Source: Natronospirales bacterium (lineage in GTDB: Bacteria; Pseudomonadota; Gammaproteobacteria; Natronospirales; REEB76). Taken from it: DNA of 41,949 nucleotides. The notes beneath the pieces are model-generated. The model saw nothing but the letters and a program-made list of their open reading frames with translations. It did no database searches and had not been told where the DNA came from. This document shows, piece by piece, positions 34,857 through 41,949 of this stretch; position 1 is the stretch's first letter; each line of letters opens with the position of its first letter. The DNA lies in NCBI GenBank assembly GCA_021816765.1, contig JAKAXB010000016.1:1-41949 (forward strand), written 5' to 3'. The translations under genes and the position numbers were made by a program.

Positions 34857-36098
34857 TCAGCCTCCGAAGATGCCGCGTGCGCCCGCATACACCCCGAGTC
34901 CCGCGGTGACGAGCATCAATCCACCCACCAGCCATGCATACGCGCCTTTCAGACGATAAGGCTCGGGGAGAACGGTGCGTGCCAGCAGGTACAGGAACCC
35001 GAGCACGATAGGCAGCAGCAGTGCGTTCATCACCTCCACCGCGACCGACAGGTTCACCAGGTTGATGCCCGAAGCTACCAGGACTCCGCCCACCACCAAC
35101 GTCAGGCTGAAGATGCCGTAAAACCAGGGTGCCTCCAGTGGATGGTGCTCCAGTGAGCGTTTGTAGCCGGTAATCTCACCAAGGCCCCAGGCAGCCGTCA
35201 GGCACACCACTACCGTGGCCACCAGTGCCGCACCCATCATGCCGAGCGCAAACACCACCCGGCCCACTGCGACGCCGAGAAAAGCCGTGAGTGCGCCGGC
35301 AATCTGCGGCACGTTATCGAGCGGCGAGCGCACACCATCGCGGTGCAGCGTGGCGGCGGTGGCGACCAGGACCGCTGCCATGATCACCTGCGTGATTACG
35401 GCACCGATGGCGGTATCAAAACGCGCGATCCCGAGATCTCCGAGTGTCAGACCTTTGTCAATCACCGCCGACTGCTGGTAGAAGATCATCCACGGCATGA
35501 TGACCGCCCCGATGTTGGCTGCGGCAAGAAACAGGAAGGTATTGTCGTGCAGCGGCAACTGCCGCATCTCCCGCAGCATTCCCGCGCCGCTGGGAGCGGC
35601 TTTCCAGGCCACCAGCAGGAACGCAAACTCGAACAGTCCGAACAGGATCGCGATGCGCTCCACCGAGCGGTACGAGCCGGTCACGATCATCAGTATCATG
35701 AAGCTCACAGTGAGCAGCATCGCGATCCAGGCCGGCACGCCGAACAGTTGTGCCACTCCCGCGATGCCGGAGAGTTCCGTGAGCAGTGCACCGACACAGC
35801 TCAGCACAAGAGTACCCACCGATAAAGACGCCCAGCCGAGGCCGAAGCGCGCGCGGATCAGTTCACCGTGGCCGCGACCGGTGGCGAGCCCGAGCCGCAG
35901 GGTCAGTTCCTGCGCCACGAACAGGATGGGGATCAGCAGCCCCTGCAGCAGCAATAGCTGGTAGCCGGTCTGGGCACCGCTCTGGGCGGCGGTAATGATG
36001 CTACCGGCGTCGGTGTCGGCGAGCATGACGATGAGACCGGGACCCATGATTGCCAGCGTGCGGCGCCAGTTGCGCGCCGCGCGCGTTGTGTCCTGCAT
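34857..36098 (-). CDS. Nramp-related divalent-metal transporter
   Basis: This 413-residue protein has eleven predicted helices of the Nramp/LeuT fold. The metal-site motifs are unusual: the canonical DPGN of helix 1 is MLADTDAGS (D28, D30) and the helix 6 MPH motif is IMPWMIFYQQS. Canonical manganese/iron transporters of the MntH type use Asp, Asn and Met at these positions. The same departures are known in Nramp-related magnesium transporters, so specificity may differ from Mn/Fe. The start at 36098 follows a GGAG 10 nt upstream. Upstream is a TATAAT box overlapped by a Fur-like site. It converges on the TonB receptor with a 16-nt gap. Confidence 0.9.
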   Translation of the reverse strand: MQDTTRAARNWRRTLAIMGPGLIVMLADTDAGSIITAAQSGAQTGYQLLLLQGLLIPILFVAQELTLRLGLATGRGHGELIRARFGLGWASLSVGTLVLSCVGALLTELSGIAGVAQLFGVPAWIAMLLTVSFMILMIVTGSYRSVERIAILFGLFEFAFLLVAWKAAPSGAGMLREMRQLPLHDNTFLFLAAANIGAVIMPWMIFYQQSAVIDKGLTLGDLGIARFDTAIGAVITQVIMAAVLVATAATLHRDGVRSPLDNVPQIAGALTAFLGVAVGRVVFALGMMGAALVATVVVCLTAAWGLGEITGYKRSLEHHPLEAPWFYGIFSLTLVVGGVLVASGINLVNLSVAVEVMNALLLPIVLGFLYLLARTVLPEPYRLKGAYAWLVGGLMLVTAGLGVYAGARGIFGG

Positions 36099-36123
36099 GG
36101 GAACCGGTCTCCTAGATGGGAGT

Positions 36124-36136
36124 GAGAATCATTATA
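36124..36136 (-). promoter_or_regulatory. -10 box with overlapping Fur-like site upstream of the Nramp-related gene
   Basis: On the minus strand TATAAT (36136-36131) is a perfect -10 box. The plus-strand GAGAATCATTATA (36124-36136) matches the central Fur-box half GATAATCATTATC at 11 of 13 positions, so a Fur-family repressor (Fur or Mur) could occlude the promoter. No good -35 hexamer is seen at the usual spacing. Confidence 0.5.
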
Positions 36137-36181
36137 GCCCGGTGATGACCAGGGGCTGTTCAGGTCGGCACACCCGCGTGT

Positions 36182-37543
36182 TCAGCGGGTCAGCCAGGAT
36201 TTGGCGCGCACCGTGAGCACCGCATAGGGGAAAATCCAGAACAGCGCGAAAGCGGAGTAATAGGAATAGAAGATACCGTAAACAAAATCCCAGGAACGTT
36301 CGCTGCGGAGATAATACAGCATGTTGAAGCAGGCCATGATGCCGATGGCGCACAGAAAACGCAGCAACGTGGCGGGATGCCAGAAAATGATTGCCACCAG
36401 CAGCACCAACGCCGCCCAGCTTACCGGGTAGCGCAGGTTGGTGGTCAGCGCATCGGTGAGGGCGATGAGCCGCGCACCCAGCGGCCGTTTCCATACGATG
36501 CGCGCGAAACGCAGTTCCTCGCGCACATAGCTCCGATCCCAGCGCAGGAACATCTTGCAGAGTTTCCAGTAGGTGACAGGCACCACGGTGTGCACCACGG
36601 CGGCGCGCTGGTACACGGTGTCATAACCCCGGGACAGGATGTAGTTGGTCATGGAGCGGTCCTCGCCGTAAGTACACGCCACGCCCATGAAAGTCTGCCG
36701 CACCCAGTTGTTCAGCACCGCACGCACCACGCTGGCGCGATAACCGGCGAGTGCGCCGGGACAGCAGTACACGGTGCCATAGGTGGATTGTACCGCACGC
36801 AGATAATCGAAGCTGAGCGCGTAGCGTACCTTGAGCATGCGCGGAATGAGCCCGCCATCATGGTTGTACACTGTAACCTTGCCGGCCACGGCGCCCACTT
36901 TCGGATCGCGGAACGGTCCCGCCATGGCGAGCAGGGTACCGCGCTCGATGACGCTGTCGGAATCAATGGTCACGATGACATCGCCACGCGCGTGGCGGAA
37001 TCCCGCCTCCAGCGCCGCGCGCTTGCCGCGGTTCTGAGGAAAACGCAGCGTGGTTACCAGGCCCGGGTAGCGTCTCGCCGCCGCTTCGATATGTTCCCAG
37101 GTATTGTCGCCGCTGCCGTCGTCCACCACGAATATCTCCAGCCGCTCGTGCGGATAATGTGCGGCCGCCACTGAGTCTATGGACTGGGCCACCATCGGGC
37201 CCTCGTTGTAGGCGGGAATGATGACCGTAAGCGCCGGGGCGTCGCTGAAACCGGCGATGGGCGGAGTGCGATAGCGGAACCACAGCAGGGTGCGGAACAG
37301 CAGCATTGTGGTTCCCATGAGCATCCACAGGATGCCGGGCTGCACGATGAAACGCGTCCATTCATGTTCTTCGGCGGCGCGCAGCAGCGGTTGAAACAGT
37401 TGCCAGCGGAAGCTGAAATAAACGGTGGCGATAAGGCTCAGCAGGATGGCGGCCCGGTACAGCGGATCCCAGGGTTTGAGGTGAATGTGCTGCTGCATGC
37501 GTTCCTGGGGGCTCAGGCGGGGGGTGGTGTCGAAAGGCGACAT
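36182..37543 (-). CDS. Membrane glycosyltransferase family 2 (processive synthase-like)
   Basis: The 453-residue protein has two N-terminal helices (about 30-50 and 68-87) and a GT2 catalytic domain. The domain contains VIIPAYNEGP, FVVDDGSGDN, the metal-binding IDSDS, CPGALAGYRAS and GEDRSMTN. Four C-terminal helices follow. The topology resembles hyaluronan, chitin and PgaC-type N-acetylglucosamine polymerases. The acceptor motif QxxRW is replaced by MFLRWDRS, so the usual Gln is Met. It polymerises or transfers a sugar at the inner membrane, product unknown; no accessory polysaccharide-export genes are next to it. Confidence 0.9.
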   Translation of the reverse strand: MSPFDTTPRLSPQERMQQHIHLKPWDPLYRAAILLSLIATVYFSFRWQLFQPLLRAAEEHEWTRFIVQPGILWMLMGTTMLLFRTLLWFRYRTPPIAGFSDAPALTVIIPAYNEGPMVAQSIDSVAAAHYPHERLEIFVVDDGSGDNTWEHIEAAARRYPGLVTTLRFPQNRGKRAALEAGFRHARGDVIVTIDSDSVIERGTLLAMAGPFRDPKVGAVAGKVTVYNHDGGLIPRMLKVRYALSFDYLRAVQSTYGTVYCCPGALAGYRASVVRAVLNNWVRQTFMGVACTYGEDRSMTNYILSRGYDTVYQRAAVVHTVVPVTYWKLCKMFLRWDRSYVREELRFARIVWKRPLGARLIALTDALTTNLRYPVSWAALVLLVAIIFWHPATLLRFLCAIGIMACFNMLYYLRSERSWDFVYGIFYSYYSAFALFWIFPYAVLTVRAKSWLTR

Positions 37544-37894
37544 GGGAACGTGGGCCGGGTCGGTGGCGTGGGGGGGTGAAGTTTAGTGGAACCACAGGCA
37601 TTTTCCAGCCCCCTGTCGGCAGGCATGGGTTTCCGGCCTGTAGATGCCGCCCCTGATGGAACTTGAATGGCTGGGGAGGCGGTTATGACAGAGCGTAATC
37701 GTATCGCGATTTTACTCGCCGTCCCGGCGGCGGCTTTTTTCCCGCCGACATCCGCTCGCGCAACGGCTGTGCAAATGAAAACCCATTTGGTGGCATCGCC
37801 GGCGCGGTGCCCAGCACATTGCAGAAGTAGGCGAGCCTTGGCAATAGAGATACCAGCGGAATACGCGATGAGCCGAATGAAGGCAAAGACACAA
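37544..37894. other. Intergenic region between the glycosyltransferase and dsbA
   Basis: About 350 nt without a convincing gene. Frames of 65-109 codons exist on both strands but have no recognisable protein signature or ribosome-binding site. A 6-bp stem CGGCGG/CCGCCG around a C-T6-C loop lies near 37727-37746. The region presumably holds the glycosyltransferase promoter. Confidence 0.5.
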
Positions 37895-37924
37895 GCAAAC
37901 CGGGGCCATCAGGCCCCGGTTTGC
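37895..37924 (-). terminator. Intrinsic terminator of the dsbA gene pair
   Basis: GCAAACCGGGGCC (37895-37907) pairs perfectly with GGCCCCGGTTTGC (37912-37924) around a 4-nt loop, 20 nt downstream of the dsbA stop at 37944. The 13-bp stem is very stable. The following minus-strand sequence is only moderately T-rich (TTGTGTCTTT). Confidence 0.85.
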
Positions 37925-37943
37925 CGATCAGTGGAATTCGGCG

Positions 37944-38612
37944 TTATTTTTTCAACGCCACCTCTTCCCTGTCCACCAGGTATTGAACGCATTTGAGTGC
38001 GTCGGCGGGCGCCATTTGATAGCCGGCACCGGTCATCCACTTGCCGTTAATGATGAACGTGGGCACGCCCTCCAGGCCATAGCGTTTCTCGGTCTGCAAC
38101 GCCTGGTTCATCTTGAGCTGTACCGCAAAGGAGTTCCAGGTGGAGTTGAATTGTTGCTGGCTCACACCATACTTGGCGAAGAACTTTTGCAATGCACTTT
38201 TGCTGCTGGTGAGGTTGTACTGATTCTGCAAGTGGATGGCGTTGAACAGCGGTTCGTGGATCTTGTCGCCGATGCCGAGTACCTGGGCGGTGTAGAACGC
38301 CCGGGCGTCTATGTCCCAGTGCTCGCCGCCGGTGAACGCGCCGGGGATGCGCTTGAACACCACGTTCGCGGGTTTGTGGCGCAGCCAGGCTTCCACATAC
38401 GGCTCGAACGCAAAGCAGTGGGGGCAGCCGTACCAGAAGAACTCGATGACCTCGATCTGGCCGGGGCCCACGGTGGTGGGTTGGGCCGGCGAGACGGGTA
38501 CGTAGTTCACGCCTTCCTGGAAAGTGGTCATGCCGGTGGCCAGCGCCGTGCCGCCGGCGAGCAGTGCACAGGCGGTGAACAGACCGATACAGGAATTCCG
38601 CAGTTTTGTCAT
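37944..38612 (-). CDS. dsbA: Thiol:disulfide interchange protein DsbA (CPHC)
   Basis: DsbA oxidises cysteines in exported proteins. The 222-residue precursor has a signal peptide (about 1-26), the active site C63-P-H-C66 in FFWYGCPHCFAFEP, and the cis-Pro loop GVPTFIINGKW. GGGAG lies 7 nt before the ATG at 38612. A second, divergent dsbA gene is immediately upstream with a 50-nt gap, and a strong hairpin follows the stop. Confidence 0.95.
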   Translation of the reverse strand: MTKLRNSCIGLFTACALLAGGTALATGMTTFQEGVNYVPVSPAQPTTVGPGQIEVIEFFWYGCPHCFAFEPYVEAWLRHKPANVVFKRIPGAFTGGEHWDIDARAFYTAQVLGIGDKIHEPLFNAIHLQNQYNLTSSKSALQKFFAKYGVSQQQFNSTWNSFAVQLKMNQALQTEKRYGLEGVPTFIINGKWMTGAGYQMAPADALKCVQYLVDREEVALKK

Positions 38613-38662
38613 GTCAATTCTCCCGCAAATCGCCGTACCGGCGAGGAGTTAAGAATCAGGAT

Positions 38663-39322
38663 TTATTGTGTGCCACCCGTGAGCGCCGTTTGTTCCCGCT
38701 GTACCAGCCAATTCACCGCATCCATGATCTGCGCATTGGACAGACGATAGCCGGAGCCGGTGAGCCATTTGCCATTCACCGCCAGCGTGGGCACGTCGGT
38801 GATGCCGTAGCGCTGTGCCAGCACCTTGGCTTGGGAAATCCGCGCGTCCACCTCGAAGGAATTCCACACGGTTTCAAATTGCTTCGCGTTGACGTCGAAC
38901 CGGCTGGCAAAGAAATTCTCGTAATCCGTCGCTGTGGCGAGATTCATGTGATTGACCTGCAGCGCCTGGTAGATCGCCTCGTTGGCCTTGGCGAGAATGC
39001 CGAGCTGCATGGCGGTGTAATAGGCGCGCGCAGCGATGTCCCATTGCGGATTAAGCGCCGCAGGCACACGTTTCAGTACCACATTGGCGGGTTTATTCCT
39101 GTCCCAGGCTTCGAGGTAGGGTTGCAGCTCGAAACAACGCGGGCAACCGTACCAGAAGAATTCAACCACCTGGATCTGGCCGGGGGGGACGCTGGTGGGC
39201 TGCGCCGGCACCACCGGAATATAGTTGATGCCTTCCTTGAAAGCAGCGGGCGCGTTGGCGGAGTGGGCGGTGCCGGCCAGCAAGCCGAGAACCAGCCAGA
39301 AGGGGAGGAAAAACTTCCGCAT
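38663..39322 (-). CDS. DsbA-like thiol:disulfide oxidoreductase (CPRC)
   Basis: This 219-residue precursor is clearly a paralogue of the following dsbA: shared blocks include EGINYIPVVPAQPTSV, FFWYGCPRCFELQPYLEAW and VPTLAVNGKWLTGSGY. The active site is C60-P-R-C63. Arg instead of His at the second dipeptide position would be expected to change the redox potential and partner preference; this is inference. The ATG at 39322 begins the signal peptide (MRKFFLPFWLVLGLLAGTAHS). It follows cytochrome c4 by about 80 nt and probably belongs to the same transcript. Confidence 0.93.
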   Translation of the reverse strand: MRKFFLPFWLVLGLLAGTAHSANAPAAFKEGINYIPVVPAQPTSVPPGQIQVVEFFWYGCPRCFELQPYLEAWDRNKPANVVLKRVPAALNPQWDIAARAYYTAMQLGILAKANEAIYQALQVNHMNLATATDYENFFASRFDVNAKQFETVWNSFEVDARISQAKVLAQRYGITDVPTLAVNGKWLTGSGYRLSNAQIMDAVNWLVQREQTALTGGTQ

Positions 39323-39400
39323 GATCATTACCTTGATACCGTCCTGGCCCGTTCCACGCGCAAACACGTAGAGCGTGCGCCGCACGAAAAGTTCAGCCGC

Positions 39401-40027
39401 TTACGGCCGGATGGGCGTGCTGTGCAGGCCCTCGATATAGGAAGCCACCGCCTGCATCTGCGCATCGCTGAGCCGCGAGGCGATGGTTTCCATCATCTTG
39501 TGGGGATCGGTGGTACGCTGGCCGCTGGCATACGCCTTGAGCTGCGCCACCACATAGGCCGCATGCTGGCCGGCGAGCTGGGGAATCTTCATGGGGGGGT
39601 TGCCGACGCCATCGGGGCCGTGGCAGGCGAGACAGGCGGGCACGCCGCTCTCCCTGTCACCCCCGCGGTAAACCTGCTGGCCGATGGTCACCAGGCTGGG
39701 ATTCGCCTCGCCAGGCTGCACCGTCTGGCTGGAAAACCAGGCGGCGATGTCCTGCATGTCCTGCACGCTCAAAGACGCCGCCATGCCGGACATGATGGCA
39801 TTCCGGCGCTTGCCGGACTTGAAGTCTTGCAGTTGTTCGACAAGGTAGTTCGCGTTCTGGCCGGCGAGTTTGGGAAATTGCGGATTGACGCTGTTACCAT
39901 CGGCGCCGTGACAGGCGGCGCACACGGCGGCCTTGGTCTTGCCGGCCGCGGCGTTGCCCGCGGCGCTCACGCTGGTGGCGAGTGCGAAGGCGATTATGGC
40001 AGCCGCGGTCATCACAAACCTGTTCAT
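39401..40027 (-). CDS. Di-haem cytochrome c4
   Basis: Cytochrome c4 carries electrons in the periplasm, often to terminal oxidases. The 208-residue precursor has a signal peptide (MNRFVMTAAAIIAFALATSVSA) and two similar c-type domains with C36-AA-C39-H40 and C132-LA-C135-H136. Each is followed by the typical PKLAGQ or PQLAGQ loop and a methionine-bearing segment (IMSGMAASLS and KMMETIASRLS). AGGAG lies 10 nt before the ATG. It diverges from engB, the arrangement seen in gammaproteobacteria. Confidence 0.95.
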   Translation of the reverse strand: MNRFVMTAAAIIAFALATSVSAAGNAAAGKTKAAVCAACHGADGNSVNPQFPKLAGQNANYLVEQLQDFKSGKRRNAIMSGMAASLSVQDMQDIAAWFSSQTVQPGEANPSLVTIGQQVYRGGDRESGVPACLACHGPDGVGNPPMKIPQLAGQHAAYVVAQLKAYASGQRTTDPHKMMETIASRLSDAQMQAVASYIEGLHSTPIRP

Positions 40028-40166
40028 GCGGGACAGCTCCTCACGGGAAATTCGGGTCAGGCGGGCAGCAGAGGATAATCCTGCGGGGGCATACTGCCCG
40101 GCCTGCCGCAAATGAAACCCGGATTTTACACCAAGCTTCAAAGACCGCTCCACAGGAACCGCCTAT

Positions 40167-40757
40167 TTGACCGCTGATTTCCGTCATATCCATTTTCTGA
40201 AAAGCGCCGCCGCTCCGCGGGACCTGCCGCCGGATGCAGGCCGCGAGGTAGCCTTTGCCGGCCGTTCCAATGCCGGCAAATCCAGCGCCCTGAATGCCAT
40301 CGCCGGCATCAAAGGCCTGGCGCGCGTGAGCAAGACACCGGGGCGCACCCGGCTCATCAATATTTTCGAGCTGGATGAACAGCGGCGCTTGGTGGACCTG
40401 CCGGGTTACGGTTACGCCAGGGTTCCGCAAGTGATGCGCGCCGGCTGGGCACGGCTCATGCAAGGCTATTTTACATCGCGGGCCTCGCTGGCGGGCTTGG
40501 TGCTGGTCATGGATATCCGCCATCCGCTGACCGCCTTCGACGCTCAATTGCTGGCCTGGGGGGCGCCTCTGGAACTGCCGGTGCAGGCGCTGCTTACCAA
40601 GGCCGATAAGCTCTCCCGCAGCGCGGCTTTCGCAACCCAGCGCGCCGTGAGCACCAGACTTGAGGGGCATGCGGGGGTGCAGGTGTTTTCGGCGCTGTCC
40701 GGGGATGGCGTGGAAGCCGCGCGCCAGGTGATTTGCGACTGGCTGGCGGGTGCCTGA
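40167..40757 (+). CDS. engB: Ribosome-biogenesis GTP-binding protein EngB (YihA/YsxC)
   Basis: EngB is an essential GTPase for large ribosomal subunit assembly. The 196-residue protein has G1 AGRSNAGKSS (31-40), G2 near TPGRT, G3 DLPGYGYA (77-84), G4 TKADKLS and a final FSAL. The start is a TTG at 40167, chosen because it gives the family length and has AGGA about 10 nt upstream. Its start is 140 nt from the divergent cytochrome c4 start. Confidence 0.96.
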   Translation: MTADFRHIHFLKSAAAPRDLPPDAGREVAFAGRSNAGKSSALNAIAGIKGLARVSKTPGRTRLINIFELDEQRRLVDLPGYGYARVPQVMRAGWARLMQGYFTSRASLAGLVLVMDIRHPLTAFDAQLLAWGAPLELPVQALLTKADKLSRSAAFATQRAVSTRLEGHAGVQVFSALSGDGVEAARQVICDWLAGA

Positions 40758-41194
40758 GAGGATTTTTCTCAAAACGCTATTATGTCCCCGATGCACAAGA
40801 CTTTTCGGCTGGGGAAAGTAATCATGGCGGTATGGATTTCTCAGACTGGTCGCACGCATACGAGTTGGAAGCTGCGCGAAGGGTTCGTTTAATCGAACCT
40901 CCCAGAAAATTGCTGACACTTTCAAGGATAAGCTCAAGGTTCTCCAGCGGCAGGCAGCGCGCAGCCGCGCTGACACGACGTGACTGAACGCCGAATTACG
41001 GCGGAATGCATTGATTTCCATCGCGATGTGACCCGGCTTTTCACTTGTGACTGACCCACTATGCCTAGACAGTATGACTTTCGCGTTGGCAAGCGCTGAC
41101 CCCCGCGGGGCCATGTACGCGGGTTAGCGTGATGCCAGAGCCGCAGGAGCGAGCATGCGCTACGCGCATATCGGTTTCCACCGCGGAGGTCAGC
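40758..41194. other. Region between engB and the IS110 transposase
   Basis: About 440 nt with no firm gene. A 36-codon frame starts at 40782 (ending TSWKLREGFV-stop), and a separate 28-codon stretch KIADTFKDKLKVLQRQAAR follows in another frame; the two may be pieces of one broken gene. Close to the transposase, CGCTGACCC (41094-41102) pairs with GGGTTAGCG (41121-41129) with one G-U pair, as expected for a structured left end of IS110 elements (possible bridge RNA). The element boundary is not determined. Confidence 0.45.
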
Positions 41195-41197
41195 ATG

Positions 41198-41949
41198 ATG
41201 AACGATAGCACCATTTATATGGGTCTGGACGCGCACAAGGAATCGATCGTGGCAGCGTACTCGATCGGGTTCGGCGAGGTCCAGGGTTTGGGCAACGTTG
41301 GCGTGTGTGTGCGCGATCTCGACCGCCTGTGCACGCGGATGCAGAGCAAGGCTTCGCAGGTGGTGTTCGTCTACGAAGCCGGCCCGTGCGGCTACGGGCT
41401 GTACCGGTATCTGACCAAGAAGGGGTTCGACTGTATGGTGTGCGCGCCCTCGCTGATCGCGCGCAAGCCGGGTGATCGGGTCAAGACCGACCGACGCGAT
41501 GCGATCATGCTGGTCAAGGCGCTACGCATGGGCGACCTGACGCGCGTGCACGTGCCGGACATCGCCGACGAGGCGCTGCGCGATCTGGTGCGCGCGTGGA
41601 GTGCGGCCAAGCAGGATCTGCGCCAGGCGCGGCAACGCTTGAAGTCGTTCCTGCTGATGCACGATGTGCGCTATGCCGGTACCGCCAATTGGGGTCCGGC
41701 GCACCGGCGCTGGCTGTCGGAGTTCACGTTTCCGCTGCCGTGGTCGCAGCTCGCGTTCGAGGAACACCGGCGCGCGAACGACGAGCGTCTGACGCGCTGC
41801 GAACGGCTGGAGACAGCGCTGCGTGAAGCCGCGCCACAGTGGCGGTTCTACCCGGTCGTGCAGGCAATCCAGGCTTTGCGGGGCGTGCAGTTCACCGTCG
41901 CCATCAGCCTGATTGCCGAGATCGGCGACCTGTCGCGCTTTGACCACCC
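41198..41949 (+). CDS. IS110-family transposase, cut by the window edge
   Basis: The frame is open to the last base (250 codons so far). It begins MNDSTIYMGLDAHKESIV with the first catalytic Asp and continues VVFVYEAGPCGYGLYRYL (Glu) and RVKTDRRDAIMLVKAL (Asp pair). The start of the second domain, QAIQALRGVQFTVAISLIAEIG, is present before the cut. GGAGGT lies 7 nt before the ATG at 41198; an adjacent ATG at 41195 is possible. Unlike the copy near 18 kb, this one shows no interruption, and its sequence is different enough to be another IS110 lineage. It is a DEDD recombinase that uses a bridge RNA. Confidence 0.92.
   Translation, partial: MNDSTIYMGLDAHKESIVAAYSIGFGEVQGLGNVGVCVRDLDRLCTRMQSKASQVVFVYEAGPCGYGLYRYLTKKGFDCMVCAPSLIARKPGDRVKTDRRDAIMLVKALRMGDLTRVHVPDIADEALRDLVRAWSAAKQDLRQARQRLKSFLLMHDVRYAGTANWGPAHRRWLSEFTFPLPWSQLAFEEHRRANDERLTRCERLETALREAAPQWRFYPVVQAIQALRGVQFTVAISLIAEIGDLSRFDH

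Noticed and set aside
37667-37996. A 109-codon plus-strand frame in the gap before dsbA
   Set aside because: It overlaps the terminator and the end of dsbA and has no family resemblance.

Overview
The window is GC-rich bacterial chromosomal DNA, most likely from a gammaproteobacterium. The strongest evidence is the block at 37.9-40.8 kb: engB diverges from a di-haem cytochrome c4 gene that is followed by dsbA genes, an arrangement known from Pseudomonas and relatives. rimO, mnmG, glutathione peroxidase and a hemolysin III family protein fit this. Secreted beta-propeller proteins, a TonB-dependent receptor and a PQQ dehydrogenase suggest a free-living Gram-negative heterotroph. I cannot place it to genus.

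Layout. 0-8.5 kb holds mostly housekeeping genes: an MBL-fold hydrolase, a small coiled-coil protein, rimO, a FecR-domain protein, glutathione peroxidase with a small NfeD-like membrane protein, a dienelactone hydrolase, a lipoprotein and mnmG. 8.7-14.3 kb encodes two exported proteins, a penicillin-acylase family enzyme and a 1053-residue BNR/sortilin-like propeller. A 55-codon fragment of an old yellow enzyme lies between them. 14.5-15.1 kb is a hemolysin III family gene.

15.1-19.1 kb is an accessory island. A 1.27-kb cassette bounded by 30-bp inverted repeats (27/30 identical) carries two divergent genes, a nucleotidyltransferase-fold protein and an unrecognised basic protein, with two operator-like palindromes between their starts. 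It is followed by a self-inhibited Fic protein whose start region is made of 12-bp tandem repeats, a broken IS110 element, and a truncated gamma-glutamylcyclotransferase-like gene.

19.2-25.1 kb contains a small membrane protein, an MFS transporter and a six-gene arsenic operon on the minus strand: arsR-arsI-arsC-acr3-arsC-like-arsM. The operon covers sensing, C-As bond cleavage, arsenate reduction, arsenite efflux and methylation. Its second arsC copy has lost the catalytic cysteine. The arsR promoter lies inside a perfect palindrome that reaches the start codon.

25.2-36.1 kb has a second large propeller protein paralogous to the first, coupled to a PEP-mutase/isocitrate-lyase family gene; a frameshifted YciI-like gene; a membrane-anchored LytTR regulator; a PQQ dehydrogenase overlapping a TonB-dependent receptor gene by 4 nt; and an Nramp-related transporter with unusual metal-site motifs behind a Fur-like box. 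36.2-40.8 kb has a membrane glycosyltransferase, two tandem DsbA proteins (CPHC and CPRC), cytochrome c4 and engB. The right edge cuts through an apparently intact IS110 transposase.

The best candidates for something undescribed are the inverted-repeat cassette at 15.15-16.42 kb, the cysteine-less ArsC paralogue, and the coupled PQQ dehydrogenase/TonB receptor pair. I saw no rRNA, tRNA or CRISPR array.
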